Below, in pieces: positions 19,994 to 27,895 of a stretch of DNA of 48,027 nucleotides (within the stretch, counting starts at the first letter, position 1; each line of letters starts with the position of its first letter). Source of the stretch: Candidatus Bipolaricaulota bacterium (GTDB lineage Bacteria; Bipolaricaulota; Bipolaricaulia; RBG-16-55-9; DRXL01); contig CALLJK010000024.1 of assembly GCA_938091745.1 (NCBI GenBank), positions 1 through 48,027 of the forward strand, read 5' to 3'. The position numbers were made by a program, and so were the translations under genes. Below the pieces are notes generated by a model. The model saw only the letters and a program-made list of their open reading frames with translations. It ran no database searches and was not told the DNA's origin.

Positions 19994-20746
19994 CTAGAGT
20001 AAGTTCTCAATCGTTTCTACAGGGAATGGCGCAGCAAGTTTCTCGAGGCCCTTGGGATCTATAATCGCGATCTTGCGCCGCTTCAGCGAGATCAGCCCGT
20101 TCTCTTCAAATTCCCCCAAGGTGCGAATAGCTGTCTCCGTGGAGATCCCGGCCATTTCAGCAAGATCCATGCGACTGATCCGGGCTTGAATCTCGCCGTC
20201 GATGGTCCCGTACTTTTCTGCTAGTGCCAGCAGCAGCCGCGCCAAGCGCGCGCGACAACTCTCATATGCTGTCTCGATGAGCTTGGCGTGAAACCCTTGC
20301 AACTCCCGCGCGACCTTCTCGGCCAGCTGCAGCGCAACTGTAGGATGGCGCTTGAGAAAATCTAGAAAATCTTCGCGCTTGATGAAGCGTGCCCTGGTCG
20401 GCTCGATCGTCCTGGCTGAAGCGGTGTGCGTTCCCCCATCAAAGAGATTCTCTTCGCCGAGCAGTTCTCCAGGCCCGACGATCTTCAGAATATGGCGTTT
20501 GCCTGAGGGCCCCTGCTTGATCAGCTTGGCCTTCCCGCTACAAATAATAAAGAACCCAAACGCTGGCGTCCCCTCGTGGAAGATCGCCTCATCAGCCCCG
20601 TACTCAACGGAACGCATCAGCCTTCGGAGCTCTTGGTGGCTCTTCTCGTCCAGCCCAGAGAAGATCCACGAGCAGCCTGGGCAGCCCGTGATCCCACAGA
20701 TCGGCGAGCTTTTGGGGTGCCCGATAACCAGACGCTTGCCGGCCAT
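19994..20746 (-). CDS. Crp/Fnr-family regulator with N-terminal cysteine cluster
   Basis: 250 residues. An N-terminal cysteine cluster (CGITGCPGC, residues 17-25) precedes a cyclic-nucleotide-binding-type domain (about 40-150, with EGTPAFGFFIICSGKAK and GPGELLGEENLF) and a winged HTH (about 180-235; SRMDLAEMAGISTETAIRTL). The cysteine pattern suggests an Fnr-like redox or iron-sulfur sensor, though the spacing is not that of E. coli FNR, so this is inference. It forms one unit with the upstream Crp/Fnr gene (46-base gap) and downstream uspA. It may bind the TTGAC-N4-GTCAC site at 21539. Confidence 0.88.
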   Translation of the reverse strand: MAGKRLVIGHPKSSPICGITGCPGCSWIFSGLDEKSHQELRRLMRSVEYGADEAIFHEGTPAFGFFIICSGKAKLIKQGPSGKRHILKIVGPGELLGEENLFDGGTHTASARTIEPTRARFIKREDFLDFLKRHPTVALQLAEKVARELQGFHAKLIETAYESCRARLARLLLALAEKYGTIDGEIQARISRMDLAEMAGISTETAIRTLGEFEENGLISLKRRKIAIIDPKGLEKLAAPFPVETIENLL

Positions 20747-20792
20747 AGCCCCCCATTGTAGTCATTTGCCGGCCATCATGCAACTCTATGAG

Positions 20793-21458
20793 CTAGGTCA
20801 AACGGAGCTTCTCCTTCGCTAAGAGGAGGATCTTGCGCCCCTCCAAGGCAACCCAGCCCCGTCGCTCCAAGTCGTGCAAGACTCGGCTGACCGTCTCTGG
20901 AGCTATACCCACCAGAGCGGCCCACTCCTCGCGAGAGAGCTTTAAGTCAATGAGAATTCCTTGGTGTGTCTGCTTGCCAAAGCGCTCAGCCACTTCGAGG
21001 AGCTTTTGGGTGAGGCGTGTCGAGCTCTCAACATAGACCGTCTCTACTAAGGCAGTGCGCAATCTCCACAGCCACGCAGAGAGCTGCTGCACTAGCCAAA
21101 GTAAGGCGCTAGGATGCTCAACAAAGATCTTGTGGAGCGCATCTTGCTCGAAATACGCGAGCCGAGTCTGGCACACCGTATCTGCCGACATAGCTTGCGC
21201 TGCCTTGTTGAAGAGCTCTCCGATTCCGAGGAGATCTCCGGGGCCACTCAGCCGAACAAATCGCAGGCATCCCTCCACAACAGTGGTCTCCTTCACGACG
21301 CCCTCGAGCACGATATAGATGCCGTCGACGCGGTCGCCTTGGGCATAGAGTTGGGTCTCCGGAGGCACGACTTTGAGATGTGCCCGCCGCATCATAGCCT
21401 TACACGCCTGAGGATCTATGCCCTCGAGCCACCGAGCCAGCTCTGCTGCCCTAGCCAT
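20793..21458 (-). CDS. Crp/Fnr-family regulator
   Basis: 221 residues. An effector-binding beta roll (about 25-110: ETQLYAQGDRVDGIYIVLEG, LSGPGDLLGIGELF), a dimerisation helix and a C-terminal winged HTH (LSREEWAALVGIAPETVSRV, then LHDLERRGWVAL). It has no cysteine cluster at the N-terminus, unlike its neighbour, so its ligand is probably different (cAMP-like, heme or other; not decidable). It heads the operon with the second Crp/Fnr gene and uspA. Confidence 0.88.
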   Translation of the reverse strand: MARAAELARWLEGIDPQACKAMMRRAHLKVVPPETQLYAQGDRVDGIYIVLEGVVKETTVVEGCLRFVRLSGPGDLLGIGELFNKAAQAMSADTVCQTRLAYFEQDALHKIFVEHPSALLWLVQQLSAWLWRLRTALVETVYVESSTRLTQKLLEVAERFGKQTHQGILIDLKLSREEWAALVGIAPETVSRVLHDLERRGWVALEGRKILLLAKEKLRLT

Positions 21459-21538
21459 ACCCTACTAGCTTAGCTTTTTGAGCTCTGAGATGTTATGAGT
21501 CTGCTCAGGTTGCAATATGGGGTGGGTCAAGAGAGAAC

Positions 21539-21552
21539 TTGACATCGGTCAC
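21539..21552. promoter_or_regulatory. Crp/Fnr-type operator candidate TTGAC-N4-GTCAC
   Basis: TTGAC (21539-21543), ATCG, GTCAC (21548-21552), nine of ten matches to the TTGAC-N4-GTCAA palindrome bound by Fnr/Dnr-type regulators. It lies in the 223-base divergent gap between the regulator operon and the beta-helix gene. Confidence 0.45.
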
Positions 21553-21623
21553 AAGGTGAAGATTGAACCTACAGCAGCCTATGGAGGTAATTCCCGTTAC
21601 ATACTTTCTGAAGAGTCTTGCTC

Positions 21624-21629
21624 TATAAT
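21624..21629 (+). promoter_or_regulatory. -10 box of the beta-helix gene
   Basis: Consensus TATAAT 53 bases before ATG 21682; no good -35 is at the right distance, which fits activation by a regulator. Confidence 0.45.
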
Positions 21630-21681
21630 GGGCGCGAATCGCGGAGGTTGGTCTTGCATCGAAAAGCGAGGTGACACGCCA

Positions 21682-24030
21682 ATGCGCACTCTTGTTCGTA
21701 TTCTTGGGGTTTTGTTCTTTGTGGGAATAGGGATGGCGTGGGGAAGTAGCCCGCACGTGACCGGTGCCAGCTCATCGGTGATCTTCGTCGACTGTACTTT
21801 ACCTGTCGAGACCCCCGGAAACTATAAGACCCTGACAGCAGCCTTGCAGTGGGCTCGCGAGAGCCGCCAAAAGCCGCGCTCGGAATTCGGCGCGGTCATC
21901 GTTGCCCCTTGTACATACCAAGAGAGCTTAACAGGGGAGAACGCTATTGACGTCAAGGGGCTCCAATGGATCTCCCGCGCGGGGCGCGATAAGACCAAAA
22001 TTATCGGATCGATTGAGATCGTCGCCAAGAATGTGCTCTTCGTGGGCTTCGATGTTGACGCCAATCAAGCTGAAAACGCTCTGGTGATCAAAGAAGATTT
22101 CGCTGCCGTCTCCAATAGCAAATTTCACAATGCTGCTGGGGCAGGGATCTGGGTCACTCGTGGCGCTGAGGGTGTGATTCTCTTGCGCAATGAGATCTTC
22201 AATAACGGCGGCGAGGGCGTCAAAATCGAGGAATCGAGCGCTAACTTGCGACTCGAAGAGAATAAGATCCGCAGCAACGGCAGCATCGGGGTCTTCGTCG
22301 GGGCTAACAGTGACCGCGCTGTCATCAGCCGCAACGAGATCATCTTAAATAGGGGCGAAGGGGTCTTCGTCACCGACAACGACGGCATAGAGATCTCCAC
22401 CAACGAGCTGACCAATAACGCCATGGACGGGATCAAGTTAGACAAAGCCAACGGCGCCGTCATTCTGAAAAATAAGATCAGCGCCAGCGGCGTCTACGGG
22501 ATCACCGTCCAAGCTTCCGATAACAACGAGATTCGCGAGAACGAGCTCTTCAATAACAGCGCTGGGGGGATCGCTCTCAAAGAAGGGGAGCGCTCCGCCA
22601 AGCGCAACACCATCCAAGGGAATACTATCTATAACAACGCTCGCGCTGGCGCGGAAGGGATCCTGCTCTCCGGGGATGTCAGTGGCAACGTCTTCCTCAA
22701 AAATTCTATTCTCCATAACAGTTTTGGGGTGAAGCTCGTTGCCCAAGAATCGGGTCGCGCCCCCAGCAATAATACTTTTCAGGAGAACTCGATCAAAGAG
22801 AGCCACGAAGACGGCATCTCCCTCCAGCAGAGCGATGGGCGCAATACATTCAGATCAAACGAGATCTCCGGCAATAACGGCTATGGGATCTTGATCGCTG
22901 AGGGGGCTCGCAACGATACGTTCGTTAACAACGTTATTAAAGACAACGGCAAGCACGGCGTGATGATCGCCAACGCATCGCGCCATACTCTGAGAGAGAA
23001 TCAGATACTCTCCAACGGCGAGGTCGGGGTCTTCCTCGATGGCGCGCAGGGTATTCTCGTACAGCTCAACGAGATCCGCCAGAACGAGCGCGAGGGGGTG
23101 AAGCTCACCGGCGCTGCGAATACAGATCTCATTGCGAATACTGTAGAATCGAACGGCTGGCACGGGATCTTCGCCCAGGGGGCTACAGATCTTGACGCTC
23201 GCCAGAACACGATCTCGGGGAACTATGGAGTCGGCGTCTTCTTGGTCGAGACGACTGCTGTCAGCTTCGATCACAATAAGGTCCTCCAGAATGGCCAAGG
23301 GGGCTTAGATCTTGGCGCAGCAACGAGCGAGATCGATATGGAATTCAACGACATTGTGAGCAATACCCAATTTGGGCTGCGCCTTGCAGGCGGGCTCGAT
23401 GAGACGACAATTCGAGCCGACCGCAACTGGTGGGGCGACCCCAGCGGGCCGTCAGGAGCTTTTGAGGGGCGAGGGAATTCCGTCATGGGGATTCGGCTCA
23501 ACCGAGACTGCACAGCTGAAGGAGCGGCGCTGGGGCGCAGCCCGTGCCCGATTATCTTGCCGTGGCTGCCGGCCCCAACAGCAGAGTTGGTCGAAAACTC
23601 TGTCACAGGCTGGATCTTCAGAAAGTTTGGCAACGGCCGCGCAGAATTCGATGCGACCAACACGGCAAGCGTCTTCTTGAGATTCTATAATGTCGATGCC
23701 AACGCTGACAGCGTGGTCATCGTAGCGCGCTACCGCAATGGCTTCCCCCAGCAGCGAACGCTCTTGGAGAACCCTGTGAAGGTCGTGAGCGTCCTAGCGG
23801 GTGGTATCAGGGCGGGGATCGCTCAAATCGAGGTGGAGTACACTGACGCGGAGATCAAGGGCATAGACGAGAGCAAGCTCTGCTTGCTCTACTTCGATCG
23901 TGGGGCAGGCGGATGGAAGCGCCTGGAGTGCTTCGTCAAGGCTCAAGCGAATATTGTGACAGCGGAGATCCCCGTTTCGGTGCTCGCGAGCGCGCCGCCG
24001 ATTGCTTTGGCTACTGGAGCTGTCAAGTAA
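21682..24030 (+). CDS. secreted right-handed parallel beta-helix protein
   Basis: 782 residues from ATG 21682 (RBS GAGGTGA), where a signal peptide begins (MRTLVRILGVLFFVGIGMAW). Residues of about 120-620 hold more than 15 PbH1-type repeats of the form N-x-I-x2-N-x-G-x-G-(I/V) (for example NEIFNNGGEGVKI, NEISGNNGYGILI), closed by the cap motif NWWGDPSGPSG. A C-terminal beta domain (about 660-782) ends with a cysteine pair region (LCLLYFDRGAGGWKRLECFV). Such proteins bind or cleave polysaccharides or act as periplasmic scaffolds; NosD is a relative, but no nos genes are nearby. Catalytic residues cannot be assigned. Confidence 0.88.
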   Translation: MRTLVRILGVLFFVGIGMAWGSSPHVTGASSSVIFVDCTLPVETPGNYKTLTAALQWARESRQKPRSEFGAVIVAPCTYQESLTGENAIDVKGLQWISRAGRDKTKIIGSIEIVAKNVLFVGFDVDANQAENALVIKEDFAAVSNSKFHNAAGAGIWVTRGAEGVILLRNEIFNNGGEGVKIEESSANLRLEENKIRSNGSIGVFVGANSDRAVISRNEIILNRGEGVFVTDNDGIEISTNELTNNAMDGIKLDKANGAVILKNKISASGVYGITVQASDNNEIRENELFNNSAGGIALKEGERSAKRNTIQGNTIYNNARAGAEGILLSGDVSGNVFLKNSILHNSFGVKLVAQESGRAPSNNTFQENSIKESHEDGISLQQSDGRNTFRSNEISGNNGYGILIAEGARNDTFVNNVIKDNGKHGVMIANASRHTLRENQILSNGEVGVFLDGAQGILVQLNEIRQNEREGVKLTGAANTDLIANTVESNGWHGIFAQGATDLDARQNTISGNYGVGVFLVETTAVSFDHNKVLQNGQGGLDLGAATSEIDMEFNDIVSNTQFGLRLAGGLDETTIRADRNWWGDPSGPSGAFEGRGNSVMGIRLNRDCTAEGAALGRSPCPIILPWLPAPTAELVENSVTGWIFRKFGNGRAEFDATNTASVFLRFYNVDANADSVVIVARYRNGFPQQRTLLENPVKVVSVLAGGIRAGIAQIEVEYTDAEIKGIDESKLCLLYFDRGAGGWKRLECFVKAQANIVTAEIPVSVLASAPPIALATGAVK

Positions 24031-24040
24031 CAAAAAATCA

Positions 24041-24079
24041 CTCTCGCCCCTCTCCGAATCTTCGGGGAGGGGTGAGGGG
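24041..24079. repeat. GC-rich palindromic repeat, short copy 4
   Basis: CTCTCGCCCCTCTCCGAA (24041-24058) and its near-complement TTCGGGGAGGGGTGAGGG (24061-24078), same family as the copies at 2963 and 4168. It separates the beta-helix gene from the next small gene. Confidence 0.75.
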
Positions 24080-24104
24080 GCACCAGCTAGAGGAGGAACG
24101 AGGC

Positions 24105-24389
24105 ATGAATTCGTGCACGGAGGCACTGAACATACTCGCTCGTACTGAAGCACCTGCAACAGCCCTAAAATTTCTCGACTTAATGATTGGTGGGTTTGAC
24201 TCTGACGCGATTGAGCTGACTGTGCCCCTTGCTGAGCCGAACACCCAAGTCTTTGTCTTTATGCGTGAGGGAGGGCGCTGGGTCGAGGTAGAGGGCTGTG
24301 TCAAGCAGCATGAAGGGAAGCTTCGCCTGACGTTGCCGTCAGGTCCGCTGCGACACATCGCTGTAGCGTTTGTGCCTGGAGGAAGCTGA
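24105..24389 (+). CDS. small protein resembling the C-terminal domain of the beta-helix protein
   Basis: 94 residues after a strong RBS (AGAGGAGGAACG). FVFMREGGRWVEVEGCVKQH in the second half parallels YFDRGAGGWKRLECFVKAQA of the preceding gene, and the ends (RHIAVAFVPGG and PPIALATGAV) also align. No signal peptide is visible, so it would stay inside the cell or use another route. It is a free-standing copy of that domain or a gene fragment that still has translation signals. Function unknown. Confidence 0.65.
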   Translation: MNSCTEALNILARTEAPATALKFLDLMIGGFDSDAIELTVPLAEPNTQVFVFMREGGRWVEVEGCVKQHEGKLRLTLPSGPLRHIAVAFVPGGS

Positions 24390-24415
24390 ACGCACTTCTT
24401 CTTAAAGATCTCCGT

Positions 24416-24449
24416 GAGCTCGACGGCTTCAGTCGTCGGGCTCTTTTTT
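24416..24449 (+). terminator. rho-independent terminator
   Basis: GAGCTCGACG (24416-24425) pairs with CGTCGGGCTC (24434-24443), one U-G wobble, followed by six Ts (24444-24449). Confidence 0.92.
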
Positions 24450-24450
24450 G

Positions 24451-24456
24451 TATAAT
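24451..24456 (+). promoter_or_regulatory. -10 box of the yggT-ribD operon (leaderless)
   Basis: TATAAT starts two bases after the terminator T run, and ATG 24463 is six bases further on. The -35 would fall inside the terminator stem, so terminator and promoter share DNA. Confidence 0.6.
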
Positions 24457-24462
24457 TATCGT

Positions 24463-24765
24463 ATGTTCGTCTTAAAGAATCTTTTGTTCGCGCTGGTGTC
24501 GGTGCTAAATTGGGCTATTACTATTTATATCTGGGTCGTGATCATTCGTGCGCTGATCAGCTGGGTGCAGCCCAACCCATACAATCCCATTGTGCAGTTC
24601 TTGCACGCCGTGACCGAGCCGTTGCTCGCCCCTATTCGGTACTATCTGTTGCGTCATATGCCTGTGGGGATCGATCTGTCCCCGATGGTGTTGATTCTTC
24701 TCCTTGTGCTCATTCAGAGATTTTCCATCCCAACGTTGATGGAGCTGGCGATGCGCTTACCCTGA
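24463..24765 (+). CDS. YggT family membrane protein
   Basis: 100 residues with two long hydrophobic segments (about 3-30 and 67-90) and the family motif ISWVQPNPYNPIVQFLHAVT followed by EPLLAPIRY. YggT proteins are small inner-membrane proteins implicated in osmotic tolerance and envelope organisation; the molecular role is unclear. This is a single-repeat form, whereas E. coli YggT has two. One base separates it from ribD, so they are cotranscribed. No Shine-Dalgarno sequence; see the leaderless promoter. Confidence 0.88.
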   Translation: MFVLKNLLFALVSVLNWAITIYIWVVIIRALISWVQPNPYNPIVQFLHAVTEPLLAPIRYYLLRHMPVGIDLSPMVLILLLVLIQRFSIPTLMELAMRLP

Positions 24766-24766
24766 G

Positions 24767-25888
24767 ATGCTGTGTCCTGAAGAGTTCATGCGGCGCGCCT
24801 TGGAGCTGGCCGAGCGCGGTGCCGGCTGGACCAGCCCCAATCCCATGGTTGGAGCTGTCATCGTCAAGCGCAATATTATTCTCAGCGAGGGCTGGCATGA
24901 GAAGTTCGGCAGCCCGCACGCTGAGTTTGTCGCTCTGCAGCGCGCGGAGGCGCTCGCCCGCGGCGCTGATCTCTATTTGAACTTAGAACCTTGCGTCGCT
25001 GCCCCAGGGAAACGCAATCCCCCTTGCGCTGACGAGATCATCCGTGCAGGGATTAGAAGGGTCTTTGTCGCGCTGCGCGATCCCGACCCGCGCATCAACG
25101 GCAAGGGCATAGAAGCCCTGCGTCGCGCGGGCATCGAAGTCATCGAGGGGCTGTTAGAGAGAGAAGCCCGCAAGCTCAACGAAATTTATCTGAAGTTTAA
25201 GACGACGGGAAAGCCCTTCGTGACGCTGAAGATGGCCATGACCGCCGACGGCAAGATCGCTACTCACACCCGAGACTCCCAATGGATCTCGTCACAGAGA
25301 TCTTTAGAATTCGCGCACGAGCTGCGTCACCGCCATCGGGCAATTCTCGTTGGGATTGAGACAGTGCTTGCTGATAACCCTCAACTGACAGCGCGCTTGG
25401 CGAAGAAGACGCGCAACCCCATCCGAATCGTGCTCGACTCTCACGGGCGCATCCCCCTCGACGCTGAAGTCGTGCGTTCAGCGCACCAAGTCCGAACGAT
25501 TCTTGCGACGACGGATGCGATCCCTGCTGAGAAAGAGCATGCTCTGCAGCAAGCTCACGTTGAAATTTGGAAGCTGCCCGCCCGCGATGGGCGCGTCGAC
25601 CCTTGTGCCGTGATAGAGAAGCTTGCGCAAGAGCAGCTAGACAGCATGCTTATCGAGGGCGGCTCGGAGATCGCCTGGAGCTTCTTAAGCCAAAGACTGA
25701 TAGATAAGATTCTCTTTGTGATCGCGCCCAAGATCGTAGGGGGTCGGACAGCCCCTAGCCCCGTGGGCGGCATCGGGGTTGAACGCGTACGCGACGCAAT
25801 TCACCTGAAAGAGATCACAATCTCTCGTTTGGATGGCGACATACTCTACGAAGCGTACGTGAACAAAGAAAGCACCTTCTCTTCATAA
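24767..25888 (+). CDS. ribD: bifunctional riboflavin biosynthesis protein RibD
   Basis: 373 residues. The N-terminal deaminase (about 5-145) has the zinc/catalytic HAE motif in GSPHAEF and the Cys ligands in PC(V)AAPGKRNPPC. The C-terminal reductase (about 147-370) begins PFVTLKMAMTADGKIATHT and includes LIEGGSEIAWSFL. The enzyme deaminates the pyrimidine intermediate from GTP and then reduces the ribosyl group with NADPH in riboflavin synthesis. The remaining rib genes are not in the window. GC-rich coding with a start codon one base after the yggT stop. Confidence 0.94.
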   Translation: MLCPEEFMRRALELAERGAGWTSPNPMVGAVIVKRNIILSEGWHEKFGSPHAEFVALQRAEALARGADLYLNLEPCVAAPGKRNPPCADEIIRAGIRRVFVALRDPDPRINGKGIEALRRAGIEVIEGLLEREARKLNEIYLKFKTTGKPFVTLKMAMTADGKIATHTRDSQWISSQRSLEFAHELRHRHRAILVGIETVLADNPQLTARLAKKTRNPIRIVLDSHGRIPLDAEVVRSAHQVRTILATTDAIPAEKEHALQQAHVEIWKLPARDGRVDPCAVIEKLAQEQLDSMLIEGGSEIAWSFLSQRLIDKILFVIAPKIVGGRTAPSPVGGIGVERVRDAIHLKEITISRLDGDILYEAYVNKESTFSS

Positions 25889-25912
25889 GTTCTCCACAAT
25901 CTGTGAGTAAAA

Positions 25913-25941
25913 TTGCATAAGTGTCCGCAGCCCTTTATAAT
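25913..25941 (+). promoter_or_regulatory. promoter of the HtrA gene
   Basis: TTGCAT (25913-25918), 17-base spacer, TATAAT (25936-25941); RBS AGGAGG then ATG 25974. Confidence 0.8.
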
Positions 25942-25973
25942 CGCGTAGGTACTCGCACAGGAGGTTGAACTCT

Positions 25974-27572
25974 ATGAAGAAAGTGATACTGATTGTCAGT
26001 GTCATAGCGTTGGCCGTCTTGGCCGGCGTTGCGATAGAGTGGGCATGGCATCGTCAAGGCACGCTCGTGCCGCAAACACCGTCGGTGACGGAGCGCCCTC
26101 AAACGCTCCCTCAAGTGCTTGCGACATCGGAGAAGCAAGTCGTCCTCGCTCAGGCGACAACGCCCGCAAGCGCCGATCTCTTCGCGCAACTGACCAAGGA
26201 GCAGATCGAACAATTGATCGTCGCTGCGGGGCAGAACGCCGTCAAGACCGCCATTAAGAAAGCCGGCCCGGCCGTCGTCCAGCTCGAAGTGATCAAACGG
26301 AGCTCGATCCGCAGCCCGTTTGAAGACTTCTTCGATGACCCCTTCTGGCGGCGCTTCTTTGGGGAGCCCTTCCGTGAGCGTGGCATTGAACGCTCCTTGG
26401 GGAGCGGGTTCATCATCGACTATCAGGGGCAAAAGATTATTATCACCAACAATCACGTCGTCGAGAACGCCACGAGCATTCGGATCACGCTTCCAGAGGG
26501 ACGCACTCTTGACGGCGAGCTCGTCGGCGGCGATGCGTTCCTCGATGTCGCTGTCGTGCGCCCTAAGGGCCCCAACGTCGAGCACCTCCCCACGGTCGAG
26601 CTGGGGGACTCCGATAAGATCGAGATCGGCGACTGGGCCATCGCTATTGGGAATCCTCTAGGATTCCAGCACACCGTTACCGCCGGGATCATCAGCGCGC
26701 TCCATCGCGACTTCCCCAAGCCCGATGGCTCTGGGCGCTTCCAAGATATGATCCAAACCGATGCCGCTATTAATCCGGGCAACTCCGGCGGCCCGCTCCT
26801 AGACGCCCTTGGACGAGTGATCGGCATCAACACGGCGATCGCCGTGAACGCTGAGGGGATCAACTTCGCTATTCCTATCAATGCTGCCTTGCGGGTGCTG
26901 CCCAGCTTGGTCGCTTCCGGCAAGGTGACGCGCGCCTGGCTCGGTGTCGTTATCCAAGAGCTGACAGAAGAGATCGCCCTGGGGTTTGGGGTTGAGCCCT
27001 ACTCAGGCGTCCTGATCGCCGACGTGCGCCCCGATGGGCCATCTTACGGGATCTTGCAGCGGGGCGATATCGTCTTGAGTGTAGACAGCAAGCCCGTCAA
27101 GCGCGTCTCCGAACTCCAACAAGAGATTATGTATCGTCCTGTAGGATCGAAAGTGCAGCTGGAGATTCTGCGCAACGGGACGCGCCAGATGGTCGAAATC
27201 ACTCTTGGGGAGCGCCCCAGCGAGCAAGCCCTGATGGGGACTGCTCCAACTGTGCCGGGCCAGCCCATCCCGCAAGGGCAGGGCATTGAAAAGTTTGGGC
27301 TGAAAGTCCAAGCGCTCACGCCGGAGATCGCGCGGCAGCTCAACCTGCCCAGCACGGCCGAGGGCGTCGTTATCAGTGAAGTGCAGCCGGGGAGCCGCGC
27401 GTTCTGGGCTGGCCTGCAAGTCGGCGATCTGATTATCGAGATCAATCGTCAGCCCATTAAGAGCTTAGACGATTGGAACAAATTCGTGAGCGAGCTTCCT
27501 GATGATGCTCGCGTCGTCTTGACGATCATCCCGCGTGGTGGGGGCAGCGCGCGGTTTGTGCCGTTGCGGTAG
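25974..27572 (+). CDS. HtrA/DegP-type serine protease with two PDZ domains
   Basis: 532 residues. An N-terminal hydrophobic segment (about 3-22) acts as signal or anchor. The trypsin-like domain (about 95-320) carries His161 (ITNNHVVENA), Asp191 (FLDVAVV) and Ser271 (NPGNSGGPLLD). Two PDZ domains follow (about 325-410 and 440-530: YSGVLIADVRPDGPSYG and AEGVVISEVQPGSRAFWAG). Such proteins degrade or refold misfolded envelope proteins. The segment between residues 110 and 140 is rich in Phe and Arg (FEDFFDDPFWRRFF), as in DegP LA loops. It has its own promoter. Confidence 0.94.
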   Translation: MKKVILIVSVIALAVLAGVAIEWAWHRQGTLVPQTPSVTERPQTLPQVLATSEKQVVLAQATTPASADLFAQLTKEQIEQLIVAAGQNAVKTAIKKAGPAVVQLEVIKRSSIRSPFEDFFDDPFWRRFFGEPFRERGIERSLGSGFIIDYQGQKIIITNNHVVENATSIRITLPEGRTLDGELVGGDAFLDVAVVRPKGPNVEHLPTVELGDSDKIEIGDWAIAIGNPLGFQHTVTAGIISALHRDFPKPDGSGRFQDMIQTDAAINPGNSGGPLLDALGRVIGINTAIAVNAEGINFAIPINAALRVLPSLVASGKVTRAWLGVVIQELTEEIALGFGVEPYSGVLIADVRPDGPSYGILQRGDIVLSVDSKPVKRVSELQQEIMYRPVGSKVQLEILRNGTRQMVEITLGERPSEQALMGTAPTVPGQPIPQGQGIEKFGLKVQALTPEIARQLNLPSTAEGVVISEVQPGSRAFWAGLQVGDLIIEINRQPIKSLDDWNKFVSELPDDARVVLTIIPRGGGSARFVPLR

Positions 27573-27604
27573 GGGAAGTTTTCTTCTACAATAATAAGCA
27601 CCCC

Positions 27605-27673
27605 CCAGGCTTCGCCTGGACCGTACATCGTGCCGCCTCCGGCGGCACGGCGAACAGTCCAGACGAAGTCTGG
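27605..27673. repeat. composite palindromic repeat (three nested hairpins)
   Basis: CCAGGCTTCGCCTGG (27605-27619), GTGCCGCCTCCGGCGGCAC (27630-27648) and CCAGACGAAGTCTGG (27659-27673) lie in a row. The first and third are near inverse copies of each other with a compensating pair of changes (G-C to A-T), and GGAC/GTCC flank the middle hairpin, so the whole 69 bp is one large symmetric unit. Confidence 0.8.
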
Positions 27674-27707
27674 CGTCAGGCGGGGTAAGGGCCAGAGCCA
27701 AAGTGCT

Positions 27708-27786
27708 CGGAGAGTGGCGCAGCCTGGTTCAGCGCGCACGGTTCGGGACCGTGAGGTCGCGGGTTCAAATCCCGCCTCTCCGACCA
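27708..27786 (+). tRNA. tRNA-Pro (anticodon CGG)
   Basis: Acceptor CGGAGAG (27708-27714) pairs with CTCTCCG (27776-27782), encoded ACCA follows. Anticodon stem CACGG/CCGTG with loop TTCGGGA gives anticodon CGG; T arm GCGGG-TTCAAAT-CCCGC. Confidence 0.95.
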
Positions 27787-27790
27787 ACGA

Positions 27791-27852
27791 CAGTTTCCAG
27801 TTAGACAGTTCTCAGTAAACTGGGAACTGTCTAACTTGGAACTCTGAAACTG
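27791..27852 (+). terminator. long stem-loop after tRNA-Pro
   Basis: CCAGTTAGACAGTTC (27797-27811) pairs with GAACTGTCTAACTTGG (27824-27839, one bulge); outer CAGTTT and AAACTG extend it, and TTCTT follows. Probably the 3' end of the tRNA transcript. Confidence 0.6.
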
Positions 27853-27895
27853 TTCTTGCTCCTTCCCTCTCACCCCTGGTAATATCAGGAGCATC

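Noticed and set aside
21682-24030. NosD copper-insertion protein
   Set aside because: The beta-helix repeats are similar, but no nosZ, nosF or nosY genes are nearby and the protein has an extra C-terminal domain.
25935-26585. Antisense frame in htrA
   Set aside because: It overlaps the HtrA promoter and catalytic domain and shows no domain of its own.
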